From: Streptomyces xanthophaeus
GTDB lineage: Bacteria; Actinomycetota; Actinomycetes; Streptomycetales; Streptomycetaceae
Direction: 5' to 3'
Assembly (NCBI RefSeq): GCF_030440515.1
Contig: NZ_CP076543.1
Coordinates: forward strand, 6,272,501 to 6,336,500
DNA: 64,000 bases
This document shows, in pieces, positions 42,904-52,000 of the stretch. Each line of letters begins with the position of its first letter. Positions within the stretch are counted from its first letter, which is position 1. A program made the translations under genes and the position numbers. The notes below the pieces were generated by a model. That model was not told the origin of the DNA and made no database searches. It worked only from the letters and a program-made list of their open reading frames with translations.

Positions 42904-43164
42904 CTATTCCGGCAGCACCGCGCTGACCTGGTGCGATGTGAGGGCGTGTCCCGTCGGTCGGGGGGCGGGCTCGGCGGACGCGGAACCGCCCCCGCCGAAC
43001 AGCAGGAAGAGCGCGGTGATCGTCGCGGCAGCGGCGCCGATCGCGCCGACGACGTCCCCCTTGGACGCGGCCCCGGCGGCCCTGGTGTGCTTGTAGACGG
43101 CGTAGCCGACGAGGAGCCCGACGGCGAGGATGAGCAGGCCGACGTCGTCGATGTGCAGGGTCAT
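42904..43164 (-). CDS. Small two-TM membrane protein preceding fxsA
   Basis: The 86-residue protein starts at ATG 43164 behind GGAGG. Two hydrophobic segments are visible: DVGLLILAVGLLVGYAVYK near the N-terminus and DVVGAIGAAAATITALFLLFGG around residues 37-58. The rest is a Pro/Ser tail. The size and topology are holin-like, but no family is recognised. It points the same way as fxsA and carries the same upstream motif (43220-43237), so joint regulation with the Fxs system is likely. A role in export or in effector action is only a guess. Confidence 0.7.
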   Translation of the reverse strand: MTLHIDDVGLLILAVGLLVGYAVYKHTRAAGAASKGDVVGAIGAAAATITALFLLFGGGGSASAEPAPRPTGHALTSHQVSAVLPE

Positions 43165-43219
43165 GAGACAGCCTCCACGACTCGTGGGGCCCACCCGTCG
43201 AGTGGTGGGTGGAGCCCTT

Positions 43220-43237
43220 TCAAGCGTGGACTTTACT
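43220..43237 (-). promoter_or_regulatory. fxs motif site 2 upstream of the small membrane gene
   Basis: TCAAGCGTGGACTTTACT matches site 1 (42729-42746) at 16 of 18 positions, in the same orientation, 55 nt from the ATG at 43164. No convincing -10 was found at the expected distance. Confidence 0.6.
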
Positions 43238-43316
43238 CGGCCACACTCCATTGCGAATGCGGCACTTGTCGAGGTTCAAGTGGGCGTGGTCGGAACGAAT
43301 GGGCGGTCAACGACCG

Positions 43317-44219
43317 CTATGCGGGCTGCTGTTCGTTGAGATCCGGCGCCGGGAGATCGCGCAGCAGCCAGTTCAGTACGTCGGGCAGCGCGCGCAGGGA
43401 GGCGAAGTGCGCGGCGGCGGGAACGATGTTGGTCGTGGCCCCGGGGATGCGGCGGGCCAGCCAGCGGGAGTGGCCCACGGGGGAGAACACGTCGAGCTCG
43501 CCGTGCCAGATCAGCACCGGACAGCGGATGTCGGCGGGGTCGAAGCCCCAGGGGCGGCTGAAGGCGAGGACGTCGTCGATCCATCCGTACGCCGAATGGC
43601 GCAGCCCCTCACGGTAGTTCCGCAGGAGCATCGACCGCAGGCCGGCGTCCGAGACGATCATGCGGTCGTTGTCGGTCAGCTCCCGGCGCAGTTCGTCCAG
43701 CAGCCGGCCGGGGTCCTTGCGGATGCCGTCGGCGCGCGGGATCAGCCGGGCCGCCAGCTCCTCGGGGTCGTCGGTGGCGGTGGTGTACTCCCGTACGTTC
43801 GACGCGGCCATCCCGGCGAACCAGTCCAGGTCCTCCGCGTCCCGGGGGGCGAGGCCGACCATCCCCGCGGTCCGGGTGACCCGGTCCGGGAGGAGGGCGG
43901 CACAGGCCAGTGCTCCGGCGGCACCGCCGGAGCGGCCGGCGACCGCGAAGGTGTCCAGTCCGAGGGCGTCGGCGATGGCGGCCACGTCCTGGGCCACGTC
44001 GGCGACGGTGCGGCCCACATGGCGGTCGGAGCCGCCGTAGCCGGGTCTGTCGTACGCGATGAGCTGCATCCGGCGCTGGTAGAGGACCATGCCCCGGGGG
44101 GCCGGGCCGAGGCGGCTGCCGGGCATGCCGTGCAGCAGAAAGACGGGTTTACCGTCGGGATCGCCCCAGCGCTCCACAGTCAGAGCGCGCCCGTCCGCTG
44201 TGCGCACCTGATTGCGCAC
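43317..44219 (-). CDS. Alpha/beta hydrolase
   Basis: The 300-residue alpha/beta hydrolase starts at GTG 44219. PVFLLHGMPGSRLGPAP holds the oxyanion HG motif; AVAGRSGGAAGALACAALLPD is the nucleophile elbow (Ser in G-R-S-G-G); CPVLIWHGELDVFSPVGHSRWLARRIPGA provides the Asp, and IVPAAAHFASL the His. These match proline-iminopeptidase/lipase-like small-molecule hydrolases. The substrate is unknown. It adjoins the fxs region but lies upstream of the small membrane gene with a 152-nt gap, so linkage is uncertain. Confidence 0.88.
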   Translation of the reverse strand: MRNQVRTADGRALTVERWGDPDGKPVFLLHGMPGSRLGPAPRGMVLYQRRMQLIAYDRPGYGGSDRHVGRTVADVAQDVAAIADALGLDTFAVAGRSGGAAGALACAALLPDRVTRTAGMVGLAPRDAEDLDWFAGMAASNVREYTTATDDPEELAARLIPRADGIRKDPGRLLDELRRELTDNDRMIVSDAGLRSMLLRNYREGLRHSAYGWIDDVLAFSRPWGFDPADIRCPVLIWHGELDVFSPVGHSRWLARRIPGATTNIVPAAAHFASLRALPDVLNWLLRDLPAPDLNEQQPA

Positions 44220-44575
44220 GCGCTCCCTCCTTCACGGTCGATGTGAGTCGTCATCGCGATTGTGCGCGCTGGGGGAGGAGTGCGGTAGGGCGCACTTCCG
44301 GCGGAATTCTTGTGAATACCTTCACGAGCCCGTGAAGGCCTTTGTTCCTCTTGCATATGCCCTGGTCAAGGGGGTGGGGCGGGGGAGTGAACGGGCGTGA
44401 ACGGATGTCCGGTCACCGTGAAAGGCCTTTTCGGTGCGGCGGCTTCCGCTTTTGGCCGTCGAATTGACCCGCCGGGCCGAGTCGGCGGATCGAGTCATCG
44501 AGCCGAGTCGCAGGCCGGAAAAGGAGCGGAGTTCCTGACCCGCCGGCGCGGGAAGGGCCGGCCGGGGCCCTCGTC
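44220..44575. other. 356-nt intergenic stretch with a short hairpin
   Basis: No gene supported. CCTTCACG-AGCC-CGTGAAGG (44319-44338) is a perfect 8-bp hairpin followed by CCTTTGTTCCTC, a possible operator or terminator, and GTGAACGG occurs twice near 44387-44405. Nothing else stands out. Confidence 0.45.
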
Positions 44576-45178
44576 TCAGGTGCGGGGTACGAGCAGGGCC
44601 GCCGCCGAGCGGGCCTGCTCCAGGGCGCGGGCGCGGTCCGCGCCGCGCTGGCCCAGGACGACCCGGGTGCTCAGGCCGTCCAGCAGAGCGAGCAGCTCCG
44701 AGGCCCGCGCGGGCACGTCCATGGGCGCGAAGCGGCCCTGGTCCACGCCCTTGGCCAGGAGAGCCTCCAGGTCCCGCTGCCAGTTGTCGTCGATCTCCTC
44801 CTGGGCGGCCTTCAGTGGCTGGTTGGAGGCGGTGCGGGCCCACAGCTCGATCCACAGCGTCCAGCGCGGGTCGCGGGGGCCCTCGGGGAGGTAGAGCTCC
44901 AGGAACTGGTCCAGCTTGCGCGCCGCCGTCACCCGGCGGCCCAGCAGCGCCCAGCGCTCCCCGGTGAGCTGATCCTCGCTCCAGCGCAGGGCCTCCAGCA
45001 GGAGTCGGTCCTTGCTGCCGAAGTAGTACAGGATGTGGCCCCCGCTGGTGCCGAGGCGCTCGGCCAGTGCGGACATGGTGAGCGCGGCCAGTCCGTCCTC
45101 GGCGATGGCCGCCATGGCCTCTTCCAGCATCCGCTCCTGGGCGATCTGCCCGTCGCGCCGCCGTGCTGCTCCCGCCAC
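44576..45178 (-). CDS. TetR-family repressor
   Basis: The 200-residue regulator starts at GTG 45178. The N-terminal helix-turn-helix is MLEEAMAAIAEDGLAALTMSALAERLGTSGGHILYYFGSKDRLLLEAL, with the tetR_N pattern YYFGSKDRLL. The C-terminal helices (DQFLELYLPEGPRDPRWTLWIELWARTAS) form the ligand pocket; the W-x-x-W-I-E-L-W-A stretch recalls BetI-like members. It is divergent from the permease-amidohydrolase pair, with a perfect palindrome between them, so it probably represses both. Confidence 0.88.
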   Translation of the reverse strand: MAGAARRRDGQIAQERMLEEAMAAIAEDGLAALTMSALAERLGTSGGHILYYFGSKDRLLLEALRWSEDQLTGERWALLGRRVTAARKLDQFLELYLPEGPRDPRWTLWIELWARTASNQPLKAAQEEIDDNWQRDLEALLAKGVDQGRFAPMDVPARASELLALLDGLSTRVVLGQRGADRARALEQARSAAALLVPRT

Positions 45179-45234
45179 CGCTCCCGCTCCCGCCCTCCGG
45201 ATCTTCCTGGTCCGACCTTATCCCGGACAGGGTC

Positions 45235-45263
45235 TTGACGGGGTCGAGGTCCAGCCCTCATCT
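45235..45263 (+). promoter_or_regulatory. Putative promoter of the NCS1 permease operon
   Basis: TTGACG (45235-45240) and a weak TCATCT (45258-45263) are separated by 17 nt. The downstream end overlaps the palindromic operator. Confidence 0.45.
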
Positions 45264-45300
45264 TGAATGCCATTCAAGAAGTTAGAACGTCATTCAAGAT
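45261..45300 (+). promoter_or_regulatory. Palindromic TetR operator with a second half-site
   Basis: TCTTGAATG-C-CATTCAAGA (45261-45279) is a perfect 9-1-9 palindrome. A half-site CATTCAAGA repeats at 45291-45299, with GAACG...CGTTC arms around it. Location between tetR and the permease start supports autoregulation plus operon repression. Confidence 0.7.
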
Positions 45301-45321
45301 CGTTCAAGGTCAGGGGTCCTC

Positions 45322-46713
45322 ATGGGGCAGCAGGAGACAGTCGACGTCGACGAGGTGTTCCGGGTCGAGACACACGGGATCGACCCGATTCCCGACGCCG
45401 AACGCCACGGCAGCGCCAAGGACCTCTTCTGGCTCTGGTTCGGCTCCAACCTCACCTTCACCTACGTGATCAACGGCGCCCTCGCCGTCGCCTTCGGGCT
45501 CTCCTTCTGGCAGGCCACCGCCGTGGTCGTGATCGGCGGACTCTCCTTCTTCGCCATCAGCGCCGCCGGACTCAGCGGCATCCGCACCGGCACCGCCACC
45601 CTGGTCATCTCCCGCGCCACCTTCGGCGTGCGCGGCAACTTCCCGGCCGGCGTCCTCAACTGGGTGGTGAGCATCGGCTACACCATCGTCAACACCGTGG
45701 TGGGCACCCTCGCGCTGGAAGTCTTCTTCGCCGAGATCGGCTGGCAGGGCGGCACGGCCGGCCGCGCCACCGCCCTGCTGGTCACCCTCGCGCTGACCTT
45801 CGCCGTCGCCATGTGGGGCCACGCCACCGTCCAGTTCGCCGAACGCTGGATGGCCTACGTCCTCGCCGCCGGCTTCGGCGTCCTGCTCCTCTTCGTCCTG
45901 CCCGGCGCCGACACCGCCGCCCCGGCCGCCGCCCCCGGGCTCTCCGGCTGGAGCCTCGCCTTCGTGGTCATGCTCGCCGGACCCTTCTCGTACCTGCCGA
46001 TGCCCGCCGACTACACCCGCTACCTGCCCCGGACCACCTCGCTGAAGTCCATCACCTGGATGGGCGCCCTCGGCGGCTTCCTCTCCTCGGTGGCCCTCGG
46101 CATCGCGGGCGTCGCCGCCGCCACCCGGACCGACATGACCGACGCGGTCGCCGGAGCCGAGAGCCTGCTGCCCGGCTGGTTCCAGCCGCTGTTCCTGGCC
46201 CTCGTACTCGGCGGCTCGGTCACCAACTCGATCATCACGCTCTACTCCTCCAGCCTGAACCTCCAGGTCCTCGGCATCCCGTGGAGCCGCGCCCGGGCCA
46301 TCGTCATCAGCGCCGCCGTCACCGCCGCCGGCTCGCTCGCCGCGCTCTTCCTCACCGACTTCACCACCTCCCTCCTCTCCTTCCTCTCCCTGCTGATCAT
46401 CGTGTTCGCCCCCTGGGGCGGAGTCTTCCTCGCCGACATGCTGCTGCGCCGCTGCCACTACGACGCCGACGCACTGCACGCCGGGAGCGCGGGTGCCTAC
46501 TGGTACCGCTCCGGCTACCACCCCGCCGGCATCACCGCCCTGCTCGCCGGCATGGCCTTCGCCGCCCTGACCTGCGACTCCGAGCTGTGGACCGGGCCAC
46601 TGGTCGCCCCGCTCGGCGGCGCCGACCTCACCCTGCTCGGCTCGGTCGTCTCCGGACTCACCTACTGGGCCCTCACCCGCCGCCGGGTCGCGGCGTACGC
46701 CCCGGCCGCCTGA
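45322..46713 (+). CDS. NCS1-family permease (cytosine/purine/hydantoin type)
   Basis: NCS1 carriers import nucleobases, hydantoins or vitamins with protons or sodium. The 463-residue protein has about twelve helices and the family motifs: SAKDLFWLWFGSNLTFTYVINGAL near the start, ISRATFGVRGNFPAGVLNW, FSYLPMPADYTRYLP and APWGGVFLADML. The adjacent amidohydrolase and a shared operator suggest uptake and hydrolysis of one cyclic amide or related N-compound. The substrate cannot be read from the sequence. Confidence 0.9.
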   Translation: MGQQETVDVDEVFRVETHGIDPIPDAERHGSAKDLFWLWFGSNLTFTYVINGALAVAFGLSFWQATAVVVIGGLSFFAISAAGLSGIRTGTATLVISRATFGVRGNFPAGVLNWVVSIGYTIVNTVVGTLALEVFFAEIGWQGGTAGRATALLVTLALTFAVAMWGHATVQFAERWMAYVLAAGFGVLLLFVLPGADTAAPAAAPGLSGWSLAFVVMLAGPFSYLPMPADYTRYLPRTTSLKSITWMGALGGFLSSVALGIAGVAAATRTDMTDAVAGAESLLPGWFQPLFLALVLGGSVTNSIITLYSSSLNLQVLGIPWSRARAIVISAAVTAAGSLAALFLTDFTTSLLSFLSLLIIVFAPWGGVFLADMLLRRCHYDADALHAGSAGAYWYRSGYHPAGITALLAGMAFAALTCDSELWTGPLVAPLGGADLTLLGSVVSGLTYWALTRRRVAAYAPAA

Positions 46714-46745
46714 ACGACACCGCACACGCAAGGGAGCACCCCCAC

Positions 46746-48404
46746 ATGGCACGCCACCCCTTCCCCGCCGACCTGCTGCTCACCGGAGCCCGGATCCACA
46801 CCGTCGACCCCGACCGGCCCGAGGCCGAGGCCCTCGCCGTCCACGACGGGCGCATCGTCTGGGTCGGCGCGGACGCCGGGGCCGCCGCCTGGGCCGGCCC
46901 GGACACCGAGCGGATCGACGCGGGCGGCAAGCTCGTCCTGCCCGGCTTCATCGACGCCCACAACCACGTCCGGCTCGGCTCCGACGCGGACTGCGTCCAG
47001 CTCGCCGGAGTGCGCACCCTCGAAGGCATCCACGAGCGGATCCTGGCCTGGCGGCAGGCCAACCCGGACGCCGGCTGGATCGAGGCCGAGGCCTTCGACT
47101 ACTCCGCCATCCCGGGCGGGCGGATGCCGTGCGCCGCCGACCTGGACCCGGTCACCGGGGAGACCCCGGCGATCGTGCTCTCGTACGACGTGCACACGGC
47201 CTGGCTGAACACGGCGGCCATGCGGCGGCTCGGAGTCTCCCGGGACCGCACCGACCTCCCCTTCGGTACGGCGGCGGTGGACCCGGCGACCGGCGAACCC
47301 ACCGGATTCGTCAAGGACTTCGCCATCAAGGGACTCTCCCGCGACGGCCACCGGGCCCTGCGCGAACTGGGCGTGCCGTGGGCCTCGCCGGACCGCCAGT
47401 ACGGGCGGCTCGCCAAGAGCCTCGACGACGCCATCGGCTACGGCATCACCACGGTGGTCGAGCCGCAGAACTCCCTCGACGACCTCGAACTCTTCGAACG
47501 GGCCCGCTCCGAAGGGCGGTTGCGCTCACGGATCGTCGCGGCACTGTTCCACCCGCGCGGCACCGGCGACGCCGACCTGGACGAATTCGCCGACGCGGCA
47601 CGGAGGTTCGCCGGGGACCGGCTGCGCGTCGGCCCGCTCAAGCTGTACATCGACGACGTGGTGGAACCGCGTACGGCCGCACTGCTGGAGCCGTACACCG
47701 GATGCGGCGCGCACCGGGGCGAGACCTTCTACCCGGCGGAGGAGTTCGCGGAACTGCTGGCGAAGCTGGACGCCCGCGGCTTCCAGTGCTTCGTGCACGC
47801 GACCGGCGACCGGGGCATCCGGACCGTCCTGGACGCGGTGGAGCACGCGCGGACCCTCAACGGTCCGCGCGACGCCCGCCACCAGGTGGTCCACGTGGAG
47901 TGCCTGGACCCGGCGGACGTACCGCGCTTCGCGGAGCTCGGCGTGATCGCGTGCATGCAGCCGAGACACTGTGCGCCGGAGATCGCGGGCCCCGGCCAGG
48001 ACTGGGCGGAGAACGTGGGCGAGGACCGCTGGCACAAGGCCTGGCCGATGCGGAGCCTGCACGAGGCGGGGGCGGTGCTGGCGTTCTCCAGCGACTGGAA
48101 CGTGGCGGAGATGGACCCGATGGTCGGCATCTACACGGCGGTGACGCGCCGCCCGCTGTCCGGCGGCGGCCCGGCCTGGCAGCCGGCCGAGACGGTGGAC
48201 GTGGCGACGGCCGTGTACGGCTACACGATGGGCTCGGCCTACGCCAACTTCCTTGAGCAGGACCGCGGTTCCCTCACGGTGGGCAAGGCGGCGGACTTCG
48301 TGATCCTGTCACGGGACATTCTCACCGTCCCGGCGGACGAGATCCCGGGCACGGTCGCCGAGACGGTCGTGGTGGCGGGCGAGGTGGTCCACGCGTCGCT
48401 CTGA
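46746..48404 (+). CDS. YtcJ-like amidohydrolase
   Basis: This is a metal-dependent amidohydrolase of 552 residues, starting at ATG 46746 after AAGGGAG. It has the YtcJ layout: LLLTGARIHTVD at the start, LPGFIDAHNHVRLGSD with the H-N-H metal motif, TDDDL-like GPLKLYIDDVVEPRTAALLEPY, CFVHATGDRGIRTVLDAVE, HQVVHVECLDPADVPRFAELG and the late LAFSSDWNVAEMDPMVGIYTAVTR with the conserved Asp, and a C-terminal GSLTVGKAADFVILSRDIL. It sits 32 nt after the NCS1 permease, probably in one transcript, so it should act on the imported compound. Confidence 0.9.
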   Translation: MARHPFPADLLLTGARIHTVDPDRPEAEALAVHDGRIVWVGADAGAAAWAGPDTERIDAGGKLVLPGFIDAHNHVRLGSDADCVQLAGVRTLEGIHERILAWRQANPDAGWIEAEAFDYSAIPGGRMPCAADLDPVTGETPAIVLSYDVHTAWLNTAAMRRLGVSRDRTDLPFGTAAVDPATGEPTGFVKDFAIKGLSRDGHRALRELGVPWASPDRQYGRLAKSLDDAIGYGITTVVEPQNSLDDLELFERARSEGRLRSRIVAALFHPRGTGDADLDEFADAARRFAGDRLRVGPLKLYIDDVVEPRTAALLEPYTGCGAHRGETFYPAEEFAELLAKLDARGFQCFVHATGDRGIRTVLDAVEHARTLNGPRDARHQVVHVECLDPADVPRFAELGVIACMQPRHCAPEIAGPGQDWAENVGEDRWHKAWPMRSLHEAGAVLAFSSDWNVAEMDPMVGIYTAVTRRPLSGGGPAWQPAETVDVATAVYGYTMGSAYANFLEQDRGSLTVGKAADFVILSRDILTVPADEIPGTVAETVVVAGEVVHASL

Positions 48405-48412
48405 GCCCGGCG

Positions 48413-48532
48413 CCCTGCGGGGTGCTCGGCGGTGTACGGCGGGTCCGGATCCCCGCCGGGCTCCGCCCGTGCCCCTGCGGGGTGCTCGGCAGTTCACGGC
48501 GGGTCCGGATCCACACCGGGCTCCGCCCGGAC
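48413..48532 (+). repeat. 60-bp tandem duplication
   Basis: Two consecutive 60-bp units differ at only a few positions; each contains CCTGCGGGGTGCTCGGC and later GGGTCCGGATCC and GGGCTCCGCCCG. The second unit runs into the dispersed repeat at 48516. Confidence 0.75.
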
Positions 48533-48559
48533 CCGCGCCTCAATCGCCGGCGGGGCTGG
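48516..48559 (+). repeat. Dispersed intergenic repeat, copy 2 (left arm)
   Basis: 44 bp that pair with 48851-48894 in inverted orientation with two mismatches. The core is GCGCCTCAATCGCCGGCGGG. It brackets 291 nt of noncoding DNA with its partner. Confidence 0.7.
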
Positions 48560-48850
48560 GTGGTGTGGGCCGGTGCCCCGCACGAGGGTCTCCTCGGCTC
48601 GGCGCGTTCGGGCTTGTCCCGGCCAGGCGGCCGTGGTCGCGCCTCGTCCTGTGGGGACCCTCCTGCGTGTCCCCGCCCCACGGCAAGGCTTCGACGGCGT
48701 GAGGGGTGGGGGGACGGGGCGGGGTGTCCCCGCAGGACGAGCGCGCAACCACCGGGGACAGCCGAGACGTGCCCGCACGCGCCGAGCCGAGGAGACACCC
48801 CGCCCCGGCCCCCCACCCCGCCACCTGCCGACAGGCACAGGCCCACATTT

Positions 48851-48894
48851 CCAGCCCCGCCGGCGTTTGAGGCGCGGGTCCGGGCAGAGCCCGG
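48851..48894 (-). repeat. Dispersed intergenic repeat, copy 3 (right arm, inverted)
   Basis: Inverted partner of 48516-48559 over 44 bp with two mismatches. Related sequences at 58782 and 27008 suggest a genome-wide repeat family and not a single transposon. Confidence 0.7.
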
Positions 48895-48943
48895 CACACG
48901 GCCCGCACCCGACAGACGGTCCGCGCCGGGCGTGAGCAGGTGA

Positions 48944-48985
48944 TCGAACAAGCGTTTCGCACGAATATTCGAATTGCTCTATGGT
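48944..48985 (+). promoter_or_regulatory. SOS (LexA-type) box and promoter region of dnaE2
   Basis: TCGAAC-AAGC-GTTTCG (48944-48959) is close to the actinobacterial LexA consensus TCGAACNNNNGTTCGA. A 10-bp palindrome CGAATATTCG (48962-48971) and a TATGGT -10-like hexamer (48980-48985) follow, 46 nt before the GTG start. Damage induction is expected for this gene. Confidence 0.65.
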
Positions 48986-49030
48986 GGAGAGCGGGGGAGG
49001 TGTTCATTCGAGCGAAGCAGGAGGCCGCGG

Positions 49031-52000
49031 GTGCCTGGGTTTACGCATCTGCACACCGTTTCGGGGTTCTCCATGCGCTACGGAGGTTCACACCCGCAGC
49101 GGCTGGCGGAGCGTGCCGCCGAGCGGGGCATGGACGCCCTCGCCCTGACCGACCGCGACACCCTCGCGGGCGCGGTCCGGTTCGCGAAGGCGTGTGCGCA
49201 GGCGGGCATCCGGCCGTTGTTCGGAGTGGACATGGCGGTCCCGCCCGCGACGGGCCCGGCCGGGTCGGGGGGCCCGACCGGATCCGCCGTGGCCTCGTAC
49301 CGCCGGCGCACCCCCGTCAAGGGCGGGGCCTTCGTGGACGAGTCCGCCGCACGTGCCGTCTTCCTGGCCCGGGACGGCGCCGTCGGGTGGGCCGAGCTGT
49401 GCCGGATGGTCACGGCCGCCCACGCGGGGGCCGCCGAGGTCCCGCTGGTGCCCTGGGAGGCCCTGCGCGGGGAGGGCGTCTTCGTCCTGCTCGGGCCCGG
49501 CTCCGAGGTGGGGCGGGCGCTCGCCGCGGGCCGCCCCGACCGGGCCGTCCGGCTGCTCGCACCCTGGCGGGAGATCTACGGCGACTCCCTGCGCCTGGAG
49601 GCCGTCCACCACGGCCGCACCGGCACCGGGCCCGGCTCGCTACGGCTGGCCGCCCGGACCGTCGGCTTCGCCGCCGAGCAGGGCGTCCCGGCCGTGCTGA
49701 CCAACGCCGTCCGCTACGCCGACCCCGGCCAGGGTCCGGTCGCCGACATCCTCGACGCGGCCCGCCGCCTGGTTCCCATCGACCGCCGTGGCCCCCTCGA
49801 CAGCGGCGAGCGCTGGCTCAAGGCGCCCGCCGCCATGGCCGAGGCCGCCGACCGGATCGCGCAGGCGGCCGGCCTGCGCCCCGCCGACGCCAGGCGCCTG
49901 CTCGCGGAGACCCGGCGGACCGCCGAGGCCTGCTCCGTGGACCCCGAGGACGACCTCGGCATGGGTTCCGTGCACTTCCCCGAGGCCCGGCTCGTCGGCG
50001 CGGCCCACCGCAGCGCCCAGCGGGTGCTCACCTCCCGGGCCTCGGCCGGCATGGTGCTGCGCGGGTACGCGGATGACCGCGCGTACTGGGAGCGGATGCA
50101 CCAGGAGCTCGACATCATCGCCTACCACGGCTTCGCCACGTACTTCCTGACGATCGCTCAAGTCGTGGACGACGTGAAGGAGATGGGCATCCGGGTGGCC
50201 GCCCGTGGCTCCGGCGCCGGTTCCCTCGTCAACCACCTGCTCGGGATCGCGCACGCCGACCCCGTCGCCCACGGCCTGCTGATGGAGCGCTTCCTGTCCA
50301 AGCGGCGGCGCGTCCTGCCCGACATCGACATCGACGTGGAGTCCGCCCGCCGGCTGGAGGTCTACCGGCGGATCATGGACCGGTTCGGCACCGAGCGCGT
50401 CGCCACCGTCTCCATGCCCGAGACCTACCGGGTCCGGCACGCCATCCGCGACGTCGGCGCCGCCCTGTCCATGGACCCGGCCGTCACCGACCGGCTCGCC
50501 AAGGCCTTCCCGCACATCAGGGCCCGTGACGCCCGCGCCGCGCTGGAGGAGCTCCCGGAACTGCGCGACGTACGGGGGGAGTCGTACGGGCGGCTGTGGG
50601 AGCTCGTCGAATCGCTGGACGCGCTGCCGCGCGGGATCGCCATGCACCCGTGCGGGGTGCTGCTCTCCGACGACTCGCTGCTCGCCCGTACGCCGGTGGT
50701 GCCCACCAGCGGCGAGGGCTTCCCCATGTCCCAGTTCGACAAGGACGACGTGGAGGAGCTCGGGCTGCTCAAACTGGACGTGCTGGGCGTGCGGATGCAG
50801 TCCGCGATGGCCCACGCGGTCGCGGAGATCCGCCGTGGCACGGGGGAGGAGCTCGACCTGGACGACCCGGCGCAGGTGCCGCCGGGCGACCGGGCCACGT
50901 ACGAGCTGATCCGTTCGGCCGAGACGCTGGGCTGCTTCCAGATCGAATCGCCGGGCCAGCGGGATCTGGTGGGGCGGCTGCAGCCGGCCACCTTCCACGA
51001 CCTGGTCGTCGACATCTCGCTGTTCCGGCCGGGGCCGGTGGCCGCCGACATGGTGCGGCCCTTCATCGAGGCCCGGCACGGGCGGGCGCCGGTGCGCTTC
51101 CCGCACCCGGACCTGGCCGACGCGCTGCGCGAGACGTACGGAGTGGTGGTCTTCCACGAGCAGATCATCGAGATCGTGCACGTCATGACCGGTTGCGGGC
51201 GGGACGAGGCGGACCGGGTGCGGCGCGGGCTGTCCGACCCGCAGTCGCAGCCGCGGATCAGGGTCTGGTTCGCGGCGAAGGCGGCCGAGCGCGGCTATCC
51301 GGTGGAGGTGATCGGCCGGACCTGGGAGATCGTGGAGGCCTTCGGGTCGTACGGCTTCTGCAAGGCGCACGCGGTGGCCTTCGCGGTGCCCACGTACCAG
51401 TCGGCCTGGCTCAAGGCGCATCACCCGGCGGCCTTCTACGCCGGGCTGCTGACCCATGACCCGGGGATGTACCCGAAACGGCTGCTGCTGGCGGACGCGC
51501 GGCGGCGGGGCGTGCCGGTGCTGCCGTTGGACGTGAACCGGTCGGCGGCCGCCCATCGTATCGAACTGGTGTCCGATGACAGAGGGGTGTGGGGGCTGCG
51601 GCTCGGGTTGTCCGACGTCCACGGCATCAGCGGGGCCGAGGCGGACCGGATCGAGGCGGGACAGCCGTACGCCTCCCTGCGCGACTTCTGGGACCGGGCG
51701 CACCCGGGCCGCCCGGTCGCCGAACGGCTGGCTCAGGTCGGGGCGTTGGACGCCTTCGGCGCCAACCGGCGGGACCTGCTGCTGCACGTGTCCGAACTGC
51801 ACGGCGCGCAGCGGTCCGCAGGTGTGCGCGGGCCCCAGCTCCCGCTGGACGGCGGCCGGTCCACGGCCTCCGTCGGACTGCCCGACCTGAGCGACGCGGA
51901 ACGGCTCAGCGCCGAGCTGGGCGTCCTCGGCATGGACGCCTCCCGGCACCTGATGGGGGACCACCACGCCTTCCTGGCCGAACTGGGAGTGATCCCGGCG

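Larger units (their letters stand above)
48405..49030. other. 626-nt noncoding repeat cluster upstream of dnaE2
   Basis: Open frames on both strands are GC-rich shadows. The stretch holds a 60-bp tandem duplication (48413-48532), two inverted copies of a dispersed repeat (48516-48559, 48851-48894) and the dnaE2 regulatory region (48944-48985). No ribosome-binding site or conserved protein was found. Confidence 0.6.

Noticed and set aside
48516..48894. Insertion sequence with 44-bp terminal inverted repeats
   Set aside because: There is no transposase frame, no target duplication was seen, and single copies of the arm occur elsewhere, so a dispersed repeat is more likely.
48322..48951. Open frames on both strands between the amidohydrolase and dnaE2
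   Set aside because: They cover tandem and inverted repeats, have no ribosome-binding site and give Arg/Pro-rich products with no similarity to known proteins.
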